Assembly: GCA_016193065.1 (NCBI GenBank)
Contig: JACPSX010000008.1
Location: forward strand, 1-14,519
Source of the DNA: Candidatus Tectimicrobiota bacterium
GTDB taxonomy: Bacteria > JACPSX01
Length of the DNA: 14,519 nucleotides
Direction of reading: 5' to 3'
Shown: positions 5,651 to 11,435 of the stretch, piece after piece
How positions within the stretch are numbered: the first letter of the stretch is position 1
How the letters are laid out: each line of letters begins with the position of its first letter
Notes under the pieces: model-generated
Database searches by the model: none
What the model saw: the letters and a program-made list of their open reading frames with translations, nothing else
What the model was told of the DNA's origin: nothing
Position numbers and translations under genes: made by a program

Positions 5651-5690
5651 GTCCCTAACTGTGGCATGGTGTGCCATAGCAGGATGCAGG
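5651..5690. repeat. Dispersed palindromic repeat C, copy 2
   Basis: Counterpart of 3003-3042 with four mismatches in 40 nt. The stem is CTGTGGCA-TGGTG-TGCCATAG, with one G-T pair. It lies about 75 bases before the truncated BrnT tail. Confidence 0.8.
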
Positions 5691-5765
5691 GCGCGTTGGG
5701 AAGGGGGGGCAGGCATGCAAAATGGCTTTTTGATGTTTGCGCGCGCGAGGAGACGTTGTTTCTGA

Positions 5766-5894
5766 CTGAACTGGGCAGACTCAGCTCCTTGGGGGAACGA
5801 GGTGTTCTTCATTCACAAGCGGACGGGCGAGGCGCTCATTTTGAGCGCGCGTGACATGGATAAGAAGGAGCGGAGGAGTTATGCCACGACGTAA
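5766..5894 (+). pseudogene. C-terminal stub of a second BrnT-type toxin
   Basis: Following an in-frame TGA (5763-5765), the frame reads NEVFFIHKRTGEALILSARD then MDKKERRSY and ends at TAA 5892-5894. The block E-A-L-I-L-S-A-R-D-M-D-K-K-E-R-R-S-Y matches the BrnT C-terminus (I-R-x-ISAR-x-x-x-x-x-E-x-x-x-Y), as in the intact copy at 1278-1583. The EWDP and KHG halves are absent, and repeat C lies at the break. The overlap of its last four codons with the next gene's ATG (5881) is the normal toxin/antitoxin layout, supporting the assignment. Confidence 0.55.
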
Positions 5895-6012
5895 GAGGCA
5901 AACCCGTGAGCGCGACCCCCTACCAGAGAACTTCGGTTCACTTGAGGAGTTCTGGACTTTCTGGGACGCCCATGGTACGGCCGACTACGAGGATGTTAGG
6001 GAAAGAACGTGA
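5881..6012 (+). CDS. CopG-type antitoxin, orphaned partner of the BrnT stub
   Basis: 43 residues with a strong GGAGGAG site just before the ATG. The segment LPENFGSLEEFWTFWDAHGT followed by ADYEDV is the conserved part of small antitoxins that follow BrnT-like toxins (E-E-x-x-x-FWD-x-H-x-x-x-DY). It is shorter than usual, since such proteins often have a further ribbon-helix-helix tail. Its end overlaps the next gene as GTGA. With the toxin truncated it may be a surviving orphan; it could also serve the next gene, which would then be a new partner (inference). Confidence 0.65.
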   Translation: MPRRKRQTRERDPLPENFGSLEEFWTFWDAHGTADYEDVRERT

Positions 6013-6338
6013 AAATCCTGAAGCGCAAAAATAGGATCTACGACACCGGCAAGTTCGGCCAGCCCCAGATCCGGGTCTATCACAAGGCGGGCAAAGGCAA
6101 GATGTGTCCACGCTATTTGCTCAAGTGCGGCTGCTGCGAGGAAAAATTGCAGATCTTCTATTCCGAAGACGGTCTCGAAATCGGCGGCGTCAACGGAGCG
6201 ATAGAGGACTGGAAGGAGATTCTTCTCCCGCTTCTTCAGCTCAATGCGCGGAAGGGTGGGCGCAGAACAGCGAAAGGCAAAAACATCCGTCGCGCCCGAG
6301 CACTCACTCCATCGAAGGGCGCTTCGCGCTATCGCTGA
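6009..6338 (+). CDS. Cys-rich conserved hypothetical protein, third gene of the module
   Basis: 109 residues from GTG 6009, overlapping the antitoxin stop by four bases. MKILKRKNRIYDTGKFGQPQ leads to CPRYLLKCGCCEEKLQIFY with cysteines C33, C40, C42 and C43, a possible metal site, then GLEIGGVNGAIEDWKEILLP, which looks like a conserved strand-turn-helix. Residues 81-109 are Arg/Lys-rich and probably a poorly conserved tail. I do not recognise a named family. Its coupling to an antitoxin-like gene suggests it belongs to the same module, either as an effector or as an accessory protein; it may merely have been captured. Confidence 0.65.
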   Translation: MKILKRKNRIYDTGKFGQPQIRVYHKAGKGKMCPRYLLKCGCCEEKLQIFYSEDGLEIGGVNGAIEDWKEILLPLLQLNARKGGRRTAKGKNIRRARALTPSKGASRYR

Positions 6339-6367
6339 TCTGACGCCTTACACCTGTGAGATCAGAT

Positions 6368-6450
6368 CCCCGGTTGTCAAGGGCGGAAAACTCCGTTGAC
6401 GAAAAACTCTTCGCCACCGCGACGACGTCGCTTGCGGAAGTGATTCTGCT
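6368..6450. repeat. Dispersed repeat B, copy 2
   Basis: Gap-free match to 4494-4576, 83 nt with about nine mismatches, same orientation. It starts 30 bases after the stop of the Cys-rich gene. Confidence 0.85.
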
Positions 6451-6502
6451 ATCGAGGTTCTCGATTCATCGGCTGTCCTTAACAGTCTCTGGAAAAGTCT
6501 GG

Positions 6503-6529
6503 TTCGTGGTTCGACAAGCTGACCACGAA
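6503..6529. repeat. Hairpin repeat H2, core reversed
   Basis: Arms TTCGTGG and CCACGAA identical to H1 (1011-1037); the core TTCGACAAGCTGA is the reverse complement of the H1 core with one mismatch. H2 is thus H1 with its core inverted. Confidence 0.85.
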
Positions 6530-6560
6530 CGGTCAAGCAACAATGGATTCAATGCCTGCT

Positions 6561-6593
6561 CTGTTCGGCCTGAGCTCGTCGAAGGCCGAACAG
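6561..6593. repeat. Hairpin repeat H3, same core, different stem
   Basis: Perfect 10-bp arms CTGTTCGGCC and GGCCGAACAG flank the core TGAGCTCGTCGAA, one base different from H1. The next bases are GAGGTTTTT, so it could also act as a plus-strand terminator, although no gene ends just upstream. Confidence 0.85.
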
Positions 6594-6778
6594 GAGGTTT
6601 TTCAGGAACCTGCTAAGGCAGCGTCGATGACGACAGCCAAGGAAGGGAGAGTTCCTCGTGAACCATGGGCCCATCCGGGCATCATGGAAGTGCTCCCTAC
6701 TCCTGCCTGCGCTGCGGGCGCGGCAGGCAGGCATCCCTCCCCCGCACGAGGGAGAAGAGATAAAGCTGCTGACGATAG

Positions 6779-6904
6779 GCAGACATCGTCATATATTATT
6801 TCGCATATCTTTTTCCTTATGTGCGAGATGGTGAAGAGCTATTTTTGAAGACTATGATTCCCAGTCGAAAAGCAACCAATAAGTACGTGAGGGCAAAGAA
6901 ATGA
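6779..6904 (+). pseudogene. C-terminal stub of a toxin gene
   Basis: After an in-frame TAG at 6776-6778, 41 codons read ADIVIYYFAYLFPYVRDGEE then LFLKTMIPSRKATNKYV and end at TGA 6902-6904. The I-K/L-K-T-x-I/Y-PSRKAT-x-x-Y block is familiar from the ends of small toxin components (BrnT/DUF4258-like) that precede antitoxins of the type found next. The frame overlaps the downstream ATG as ATGA, the normal operon junction. The 5' half is lost near the hairpin cluster at 6702-6752. Family assignment is from memory and tentative. Confidence 0.45.
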
Positions 6905-7137
6905 AGAAGAAACTTTTAGAAGACGAAGAAAAGAATCTGATGGATTCTTACGACCGAGGGGAATGGCGGTCCGTCAAGAATCCAAAGCAGGAAGTGAAAA
7001 AGCTTCGGGAATATGCGAGAAATACCCCGCAAGATGTCCTCCTATGTGCGCTGGCGGGCGGGTTGTGTGGCTTCAAGGGCCGCCATGACCTCGGCCAGCG
7101 GCATCACGTCGCCGTACTTCATGTGGATGTCGAATAA
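6901..7137 (+). pseudogene. Antitoxin truncated at the island/operon junction
   Basis: Residues 1-45, MKKKLLEDEEKNLMDSYDRG then EWRSVKNPKQEVKKLREYARNT, match the N-terminal part of CopG/BrnA-type antitoxins (L-x-x-EE-x-x-x-x-x-x-x-x-GEW-x-SVKN...YA-x-NT). Such proteins continue with K-x-x-R-x-NIR-x-S and a ribbon-helix-helix of about 40 residues. Here the match ends at about 7035, and the rest of the frame runs antisense into the end of the isochorismatase-family gene, giving meaningless sequence. The start is the ATG overlapping the toxin stub; a weak GAGGG precedes it. The break marks the right boundary of the island. Confidence 0.65.
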
Positions 7138-7707
7138 GTTCACGGCGTGGGGGATTTGAGCCCGGTCCGCCACGCACTCCTCGGGCACAATGACCCGCAA
7201 GTTGTGTGAGAATGCATCGACGGCAGTCGCCCGTACGCAGCCACTGGTCACCATGCCGGTCACGATGACCGTATCGACCCGGTGAAAGGTAAGCAGGCTT
7301 GCCAACTCAGTGCCAAAAAAAGCACTGGGTCGGCGTTTGCGAATCACGGTCTCGCTGGGTAACGGCTCCAGGTCCGGAACAATGCTATGGGGATCAGGAA
7401 GCCCTGGAGGCAGTTGCCGACCCGAAGATTTCCACAATCCCCGCTCGGCTGGGTTGCGAACCGGCAGGCCGCCGGAGTAGAAGATCGGAAGTTGCAGACT
7501 GCGGCACAGATCCAGGAGTTGGCGGATCGCGGCGACGCATGGCCAGCCGGTCTTCCCGTATCCCGTGGGGGACCGATCATCGACGAAAGCGTAGGTCATG
7601 TCCACCACGATCAAGGCGGGCTGGGCGCCGAACCCGCGGCTCATACCCCATTCTTTCTGCATGGCAACCAGGTCTTCAGCGGGAATAATGGTATCCCAAG
7701 CGGGCAT
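7042..7707 (-). CDS. Isochorismatase-family amidohydrolase (N-carbamoylsarcosine/maleamate amidase type)
   Basis: 221 residues, cytoplasmic cysteine hydrolase. The catalytic triad is visible: D36 in LIVVDMTYAF, K124 in VIRKRRPSAFFGTEL, and C157 in VTGMVTSGCVRATAVDAFSH. The stretch after it (RVIVPEECVADRA, then AVNLFDIHMKYGDV) is the pattern of N-carbamoylsarcosine amidohydrolase and maleamate amidohydrolase (NicF) rather than of true isochorismatase or nicotinamidase. The reaction is probably hydrolysis of a small amide or carbamoyl group to ammonia and an acid. A GAGGAGAG site precedes ATG 7707, and the ATPase gene ends 14 bases upstream, so it is the last gene of the transporter operon. The transporter presumably delivers its substrate. 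A short fragment of a homologue lies at 3049-3108. Confidence 0.87.
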   Translation of the reverse strand: MPAWDTIIPAEDLVAMQKEWGMSRGFGAQPALIVVDMTYAFVDDRSPTGYGKTGWPCVAAIRQLLDLCRSLQLPIFYSGGLPVRNPAERGLWKSSGRQLPPGLPDPHSIVPDLEPLPSETVIRKRRPSAFFGTELASLLTFHRVDTVIVTGMVTSGCVRATAVDAFSHNLRVIVPEECVADRAQIPHAVNLFDIHMKYGDVMPLAEVMAALEATQPARQRT

Positions 7708-7721
7708 GTCAATCTCTCCTC

Positions 7722-8495
7722 TTACATCCCGTTGCCACCGTGGGTGAGCAGACGGGTAACCTGAACACTGAACTCAAACAGCTGGGAGCTCTCGTAATTC
7801 CGTGGCCGGGGCAATTCGACCTTCATCTCCTGTCTAAGACGTCCCGGCCGGGGGCTCATGACCAGAATCCGATCTGCGAGATAAGATGCCTCAAAGCTAT
7901 TGTGCGTGACAAACAGGACCGTCTTTCGGGTCGTATCCCAGAGTTCCAGGATTTGTTGCCGCATGCTGCGGGCCGTCAATTCATCCAGACCACTAAATGG
8001 TTCGTCCATCAACAAAATCTCGGGGTCGACCGCAAAGGCGCGGGCGATGGCGGAGCGTTGCTGCATGCCACCCGACAGCTCGTGGGGATGGGAATCACCA
8101 AAGCCGGCGAGTCCCACCTTCTCCAGCCAAGTCTCGGTGCGCTGGCGCCACTCGCTATGGGGAACGCCGATGGATTCCAGGGCAAAGTAGATGTTCTTCC
8201 GCACGGTCAACCACGGCAACAGCCGGGGCTCCTGAAAGACGTAACCGACACGGACAGGGTGGCTACCGTCATGGGATAGAGGACGGCTGTCGATTTCGAT
8301 CCGCCCGGTGTAGTTTCGATCCAGCCCTCCGATGAGATTCAGAACGGTGCTTTTGCCGCATCCCGACGGGCCGACCAGACAGACGAATTCACGGTCCGCC
8401 ACTCCAAAGCGGATGTTGTCCAAAGAGAGTAACCCTTCAGGGTACGCCCGGCTCCGAAACAACTTGGAGATTATGTCGATGGTAATCGTTGCCAC
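7722..8495 (-). CDS. ABC transporter ATPase (SsuB/TauB type)
   Basis: 257 residues. Walker A GPSGCGKST (42-50), Q-loop VFQEPRLLPW (Q88), signature LSGGMQQR (140-147), Walker B ILLMDEPFSGLD (160-171) and H-loop FVTHNS (H198) are all intact. The Q-loop form EPRLLPW and the MSPRPGR segment are typical of nitrate/sulfonate/taurine importers. It energises the permease encoded 57 bases upstream. The start is GTG 8495 and the family N-terminus fits, but no clear Shine-Dalgarno is present. The next gene, the amidohydrolase, follows after 14 bases. Confidence 0.93.
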   Translation of the reverse strand: MATITIDIISKLFRSRAYPEGLLSLDNIRFGVADREFVCLVGPSGCGKSTVLNLIGGLDRNYTGRIEIDSRPLSHDGSHPVRVGYVFQEPRLLPWLTVRKNIYFALESIGVPHSEWRQRTETWLEKVGLAGFGDSHPHELSGGMQQRSAIARAFAVDPEILLMDEPFSGLDELTARSMRQQILELWDTTRKTVLFVTHNSFEASYLADRILVMSPRPGRLRQEMKVELPRPRNYESSQLFEFSVQVTRLLTHGGNGM

Positions 8496-8552
8496 TGTGG
8501 TTCCCAGACTAATGCAATCCGAAATATCCCCGTCTTCTTTGCCTTCGTGGTA

Positions 8553-9365
8553 CTAGCCACTTATTTCCGGACGCCACCGAAAGAGCTTGCGCTCCAGAGG
8601 CTTCAGTATCCCGAGTTCGATGATGACCATGAACACGGTGAAGGAGAGAGTCCAGGCAAAGACATCCGCCATGTTGAACATCTGGAACGAGTAGTTGAGC
8701 ATGTAACCAATACCGTCGGACCTCCCCAGCAACTCGACCAATACGGTTACCTTCCAGACCACGCCGAGCCCAAAGCGGGTGGCTGCCATCAGGTAGGGGA
8801 GCACCTGGGGAAGGACGACCCGGACCGTGCGCCGCCAGCGCGAGGCGCGGAAGACCCGGGCCATATCGACGAGCCGCTGATCAATGGCCTTGACCCCTTG
8901 CCAGATGTTGATCGCGATGGAGGGGAACGTGGTCCAGGAAATGGCCAGGATCGCCGCCCGGTCGTTCAGACCCAGCCACAGGAAGGAAACGATGACGTAG
9001 CACAATCCGGGGATGGTCAAGCCGACCATGACCCAGAGGTCGAGCATCTGCTCTCCGCGGCGGAAGAGACCCATGAGAATGCCGGCCGCCACGCCCACGA
9101 TCATGGCCAGGGCAAAGCTGGAGACCATCCGCACAATGGTGGCGAGAAAGTGCCCCCAAAGGGCCCCGCTAGCCGCGTGCTTGGCCACGGCCATCACGGT
9201 CGACATGGGGCCGGGGACGTACTTGGGGGACACCAGAAGCGAGATGGCCTGCCACACCGCGATCATGAGCAGGACCGAAACCAACCGGTACGTCACCCCT
9301 TCCCAGGCGAGTGCCGGTTTCCTGGAAACGCTTGCTTGAGTCCTGGCCTGATCTGCGACAGCCAC
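8553..9365 (-). CDS. ABC transporter permease (SsuC/TauC type)
   Basis: 270 residues from GTG 9365, which is preceded by AGGAGG ten bases upstream and lies 32 bases after the binding-protein stop; the longer open frame to 9524 overlaps that gene and is not used. About six membrane segments are seen, beginning with LVSVLLMIAVWQAISLLV and ending with FTVFMVIIELGILKPLE. The cytoplasmic coupling loop reads DMARVFRASRWRRTVRVVLP, corresponding to the EAA-x3-G motif; the Gly is Arg here, an uncommon change that could affect contact with the ATPase. It forms the inner-membrane channel of the importer. Confidence 0.92.
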   Translation of the reverse strand: MAVADQARTQASVSRKPALAWEGVTYRLVSVLLMIAVWQAISLLVSPKYVPGPMSTVMAVAKHAASGALWGHFLATIVRMVSSFALAMIVGVAAGILMGLFRRGEQMLDLWVMVGLTIPGLCYVIVSFLWLGLNDRAAILAISWTTFPSIAINIWQGVKAIDQRLVDMARVFRASRWRRTVRVVLPQVLPYLMAATRFGLGVVWKVTVLVELLGRSDGIGYMLNYSFQMFNMADVFAWTLSFTVFMVIIELGILKPLERKLFRWRPEISG

Positions 9366-9397
9366 GGCGCGGGAGCCTCCTGGGTGAGGAGAGCCGG

Positions 9398-10447
9398 TTA
9401 CGGAGCGAAGCTCATATCGAACGTGCCGTCGGGGATCTGCTTGGGGATTCCCTCGGCGTCGCCGAAGACCTTCAGGACTTCCGCGGCGTAGCGGTACTGC
9501 TCGTCGATGAACTTCTTGTCCCACTTGGTCAGCAGATTGCTGGCGGTGCGCTCCCGCAGCAGTTTGGCGCCGGCCTCGGTTTTGATCCCCATCTGCTTGG
9601 CCAGTTCGGGCCAGACGCCGGCATGGGTCTTCAGGTACTCGAGGGACTCCTTGTAGGCCGCCACAAACCGTTTGGCAACGTCCGGGTTCGCCCTGGCCCA
9701 GGTTTCATTCATACTGATCGAGACCAGCATCGGGTCCTGACCGGCCTTCTCCCGCCAGATGTCTCCGATGTTGCCGATGGAGCGGAATTTCCCCGTCTCC
9801 AGCAGTTGGACGATCTGGGGATCCAGGATCAGGATCGCGTCCAGTTCGCCCTTCTCCAGCAAGCCGATCAGAAGCGGGGGGGCGCCGAACTGCACTTTGG
9901 ACTCCTTGAGCGGGTCGAATCCGAAGTAGCGGACAGCTTCCAGACGGAAGAGCCAGGTGGTGGCGGCGCTCGGTCCCCCGAAGACACCGATCCTCTTCCC
10001 TTTCAGTTCGGCGATGCTCTTGAGCGGGGAGTCCGCGCGGACCATCACGTCGTTGGTGTAGCCATACACGGAGTAGACATTGATAAACTTGTAACCTTGG
10101 GCACGCATCAAGGCAACGCTGAGCCAGCCGCCGAAACTAACTTGGAAATCTCCGGTTTGCATCACCGTGTAGAGGGCCTGGGGTCCGGCTGCTTTGATTT
10201 CCTCGATTTTCAAGTTGTATTTGTCTGCAATCCCCTTCGTCTGCATCACGTATATGGGGAAACGCTGGGTTCCCTCGATCACGGTGGCCTTCACGGTAGC
10301 CTGCTTGGGTCTTTCCGACCTGGCGGGCGCGGCCGCCGCCGGCGCGGGAATCGGCGGGGCCGCAAGGCCCACGACAAGGGCGAAAAACAGCAAAGCCCAT
10401 AGCACTCCGGCAGCCCCGATACGGCCCTGATGGCTTGGCCTACGCAT
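9398..10447 (-). CDS. ABC transporter substrate-binding protein (NMT1/SsuA/TauA type)
   Basis: 349 residues. ATG 10447 (MRRPSHQGRIG) is chosen because GGAGGGAG lies six bases upstream and a signal peptide follows directly: basic start, core GVLWALLFFALVVGLA, then an Ala-rich cleavage region near residue 38. A start at 10603 would bury that signal. The mature part begins VKATVIEGTQRFPIYVMQTK and contains GDFQVSFGGWLSVALMRAQG, LKGKRIGVFGG and ELDAILILDPQIVQLL, the two-lobed layout of NMT1/THI5-like binding proteins for nitrate, sulfonates, taurine or pyrimidine/aromatic compounds. No lipobox Cys is seen, so it is likely periplasmic and soluble. First gene of a four-gene operon. Confidence 0.9.
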   Translation of the reverse strand: MRRPSHQGRIGAAGVLWALLFFALVVGLAAPPIPAPAAAAPARSERPKQATVKATVIEGTQRFPIYVMQTKGIADKYNLKIEEIKAAGPQALYTVMQTGDFQVSFGGWLSVALMRAQGYKFINVYSVYGYTNDVMVRADSPLKSIAELKGKRIGVFGGPSAATTWLFRLEAVRYFGFDPLKESKVQFGAPPLLIGLLEKGELDAILILDPQIVQLLETGKFRSIGNIGDIWREKAGQDPMLVSISMNETWARANPDVAKRFVAAYKESLEYLKTHAGVWPELAKQMGIKTEAGAKLLRERTASNLLTKWDKKFIDEQYRYAAEVLKVFGDAEGIPKQIPDGTFDMSFAP

Positions 10448-10461
10448 CGCTCGCTCCCTCC

Positions 10462-10478
10462 GGAAACGGATCGTTTCC
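10462..10478 (-). promoter_or_regulatory. Hairpin next to the ribosome site of the binding-protein gene
   Basis: GGAAACG-GAT-CGTTTCC, a 7-bp perfect stem with a 3-nt loop. On the transcript its 3' arm abuts the GGAGGGAG ribosome site, so it could limit access to it or bind a regulator. Confidence 0.4.
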
Positions 10479-10694
10479 CCTTGGCCTGATTTTCCCGGTC
10501 CATTTTCTGCGCGGTGCAAAGCTGTTCCCAAACGCGCTTTCCTGCCTGACAGAGCTGAAAAGTTCCGGCTCGCTTCCCCTGTTTGTGCCGGGAGTTCTGA
10601 CATCTCTTCCTTTGTCCTTGCCGGGGCTGCGGGTAGTCGTACGACCTGCTGCCCTCCTGTGTGGGACCGGTCTTAGTGATGGTGGATTGATTGC

Positions 10695-10724
10695 ATCATA
10701 TGGGTTCGGCGGATTCGTTGTCAA
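10695..10724 (-). promoter_or_regulatory. Sigma-70-like promoter of the ABC/amidohydrolase operon
   Basis: On the minus strand TTGACA (10724-10719) is perfect, the spacer is 18 nt and TATGAT (10700-10695) follows. The predicted start is near 10688, giving an untranslated leader of about 240 nt before ATG 10447. Confidence 0.65.
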
Positions 10725-10941
10725 CCCGAAAAGGGGGAAAGGCTTTGTAAATGCGAGAGGAGGAGACGCGTGGTGACGGGGCGGGGGGGCGGCCCATGCG
10801 TCAGGCGCCGGCGGGCACCCGCACGCCACACTGCCGTGGGCGTGTATGCTCCGGCCCTGGCTCGGTTCCGCGTGGCTGCCCGGGGAGTACGGGACGTTTT
10901 CGAGCAGCCCGGATTCGCGGGATGTTTTCAGAAGGACTTTC

Positions 10942-11328
10942 TTAGGACGGAGCCTCCGGGCTGGCTTTTCTGGCCTGAGCTTTGGCCCGGTTTTCGGCAA
11001 TTGTCTTGCGCAGCTCATCCATATCGAGCCAGGCAAGCCGTTCGACCACCTTACCTCTGACCAAGTGCTGTTCGATGATCTCAGGTACGTCCTCCACCGT
11101 CACCCCGGAATACCACGTGCCGTCCGGATGAACGACCAAGTTGGGACCGTGGCCGCAGGTTCCCAGTGAGCCGCAAGGGGTCACGTGAATTTCCTCTTGC
11201 AGTTTGCGGGCCCGGACCTCGGCGCGGAATTTTTCCAGCACCGCTTCCGATCCCCGGGCGGCGCAGCAACCGTCATCATCGGGCTTGCGGTTGGTGCAAA
11301 CGAAAACGTGGTGGCGGAACGGCAGCAT
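10942..11328 (-). CDS. Thioredoxin-like 2Fe-2S ferredoxin
   Basis: 128 residues. ATG 11328 (MLPFRHHVFVC) is preceded by AAAGGAG, so the longer frame to 11364 is not used. The fold is the one-cluster thioredoxin-like ferredoxin: HVFVCTN with C11, C21/C22, then TPCGSLGTCGHGP with C52 and C58, followed by the family block NLVVHPDGTWYSGVTVEDVP. Most relatives have a C-L-G-x-C pair; here the first Cys is displaced and the spacing is C-x5-C, which may alter the cluster or use C21/C22 differently. It probably carries single electrons for the nearby molybdenum enzyme. The C-terminal 30 residues are charged and helical. A near-consensus FNR-type site lies upstream. Confidence 0.87.
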   Translation of the reverse strand: MLPFRHHVFVCTNRKPDDDGCCAARGSEAVLEKFRAEVRARKLQEEIHVTPCGSLGTCGHGPNLVVHPDGTWYSGVTVEDVPEIIEQHLVRGKVVERLAWLDMDELRKTIAENRAKAQARKASPEAPS

Positions 11329-11366
11329 ATGTTCTCCTTTCAAGTCTTGGCGCGAATGTCCCACTC

Positions 11367-11411
11367 TTTTAACTGACTTCCAATAGTCCCGTCTATGATC
11401 TGGATCATAGA
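11367..11411 (-). promoter_or_regulatory. FNR/CRP-type operator with -10 box for the ferredoxin gene
   Basis: TCTATGATC-TG-GATCATAGA (11392-11411) is a perfect inverted repeat with 9-bp arms. Its core ATGAT-CTGG-ATCAT differs from the FNR consensus TTGAT-N4-ATCAA at one position per half. On the minus strand a -10-like TTAAAA lies at 11372-11367, its centre 32 bases from the centre of the palindrome, the spacing of class II FNR/CRP-activated promoters. The palindrome also lies 25 bases before the divergent plus-strand gene. Confidence 0.6.
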
Positions 11412-11435
11412 TCCCCTTGATGAGACTTCTAAGGG

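Larger units (their letters stand above)
6339..6778. other. Repeat-rich spacer
   Basis: No supported gene. Holds repeat B2 (6368-6450), two core-sharing hairpins (6503-6529 and 6561-6593), a hairpin CCTGCCTGC...GCAGGCAGG (6702-6731) and CCCTC...GAGGG (6735-6752). Any start region of the toxin stub that follows is missing. Confidence 0.65.
10448..10941. other. Leader and promoter region upstream of the ABC operon
   Basis: About 490 bases with no supported gene. It contains the minus-strand promoter (10695-10724), a palindrome GTCGTACGAC (10636-10645) about 45 bases into the predicted transcript, a hairpin abutting the ribosome site (10462-10478), and further GC-rich inverted segments at 10800-10910 between the ferredoxin stop and the promoter. 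No known riboswitch core was recognised. Confidence 0.5.

Noticed and set aside
5666-5854. 62-residue plus-strand frame starting inside repeat C
   Set aside because: It starts in the repeat and is out of frame with the BrnT-like tail, which explains the same bases better.
953-7041. Integron cassette array, suggested by many small plus-strand TA genes and several GTTAGGG motifs (about 980, 4958, 5996)
   Set aside because: No paired RYYYAAC/GTTRRRY attC structure at consistent positions, no intI, and the spacers contain unrelated REP-like repeats instead.
8547-9491. 314-residue plus-strand frame rich in His, Asp and Gly
   Set aside because: Antisense of the membrane permease; the charge-rich composition is what reading a hydrophobic gene backwards gives.
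9311-10402. 363-residue plus-strand frame
   Set aside because: Antisense shadow of the ABC binding protein, which has clear family motifs and a signal peptide.
10435-10776. Small plus-strand frames between the binding protein and the ferredoxin genes
   Set aside because: No domain and no ribosome site; they overlap the minus-strand promoter and leader of the ABC operon.
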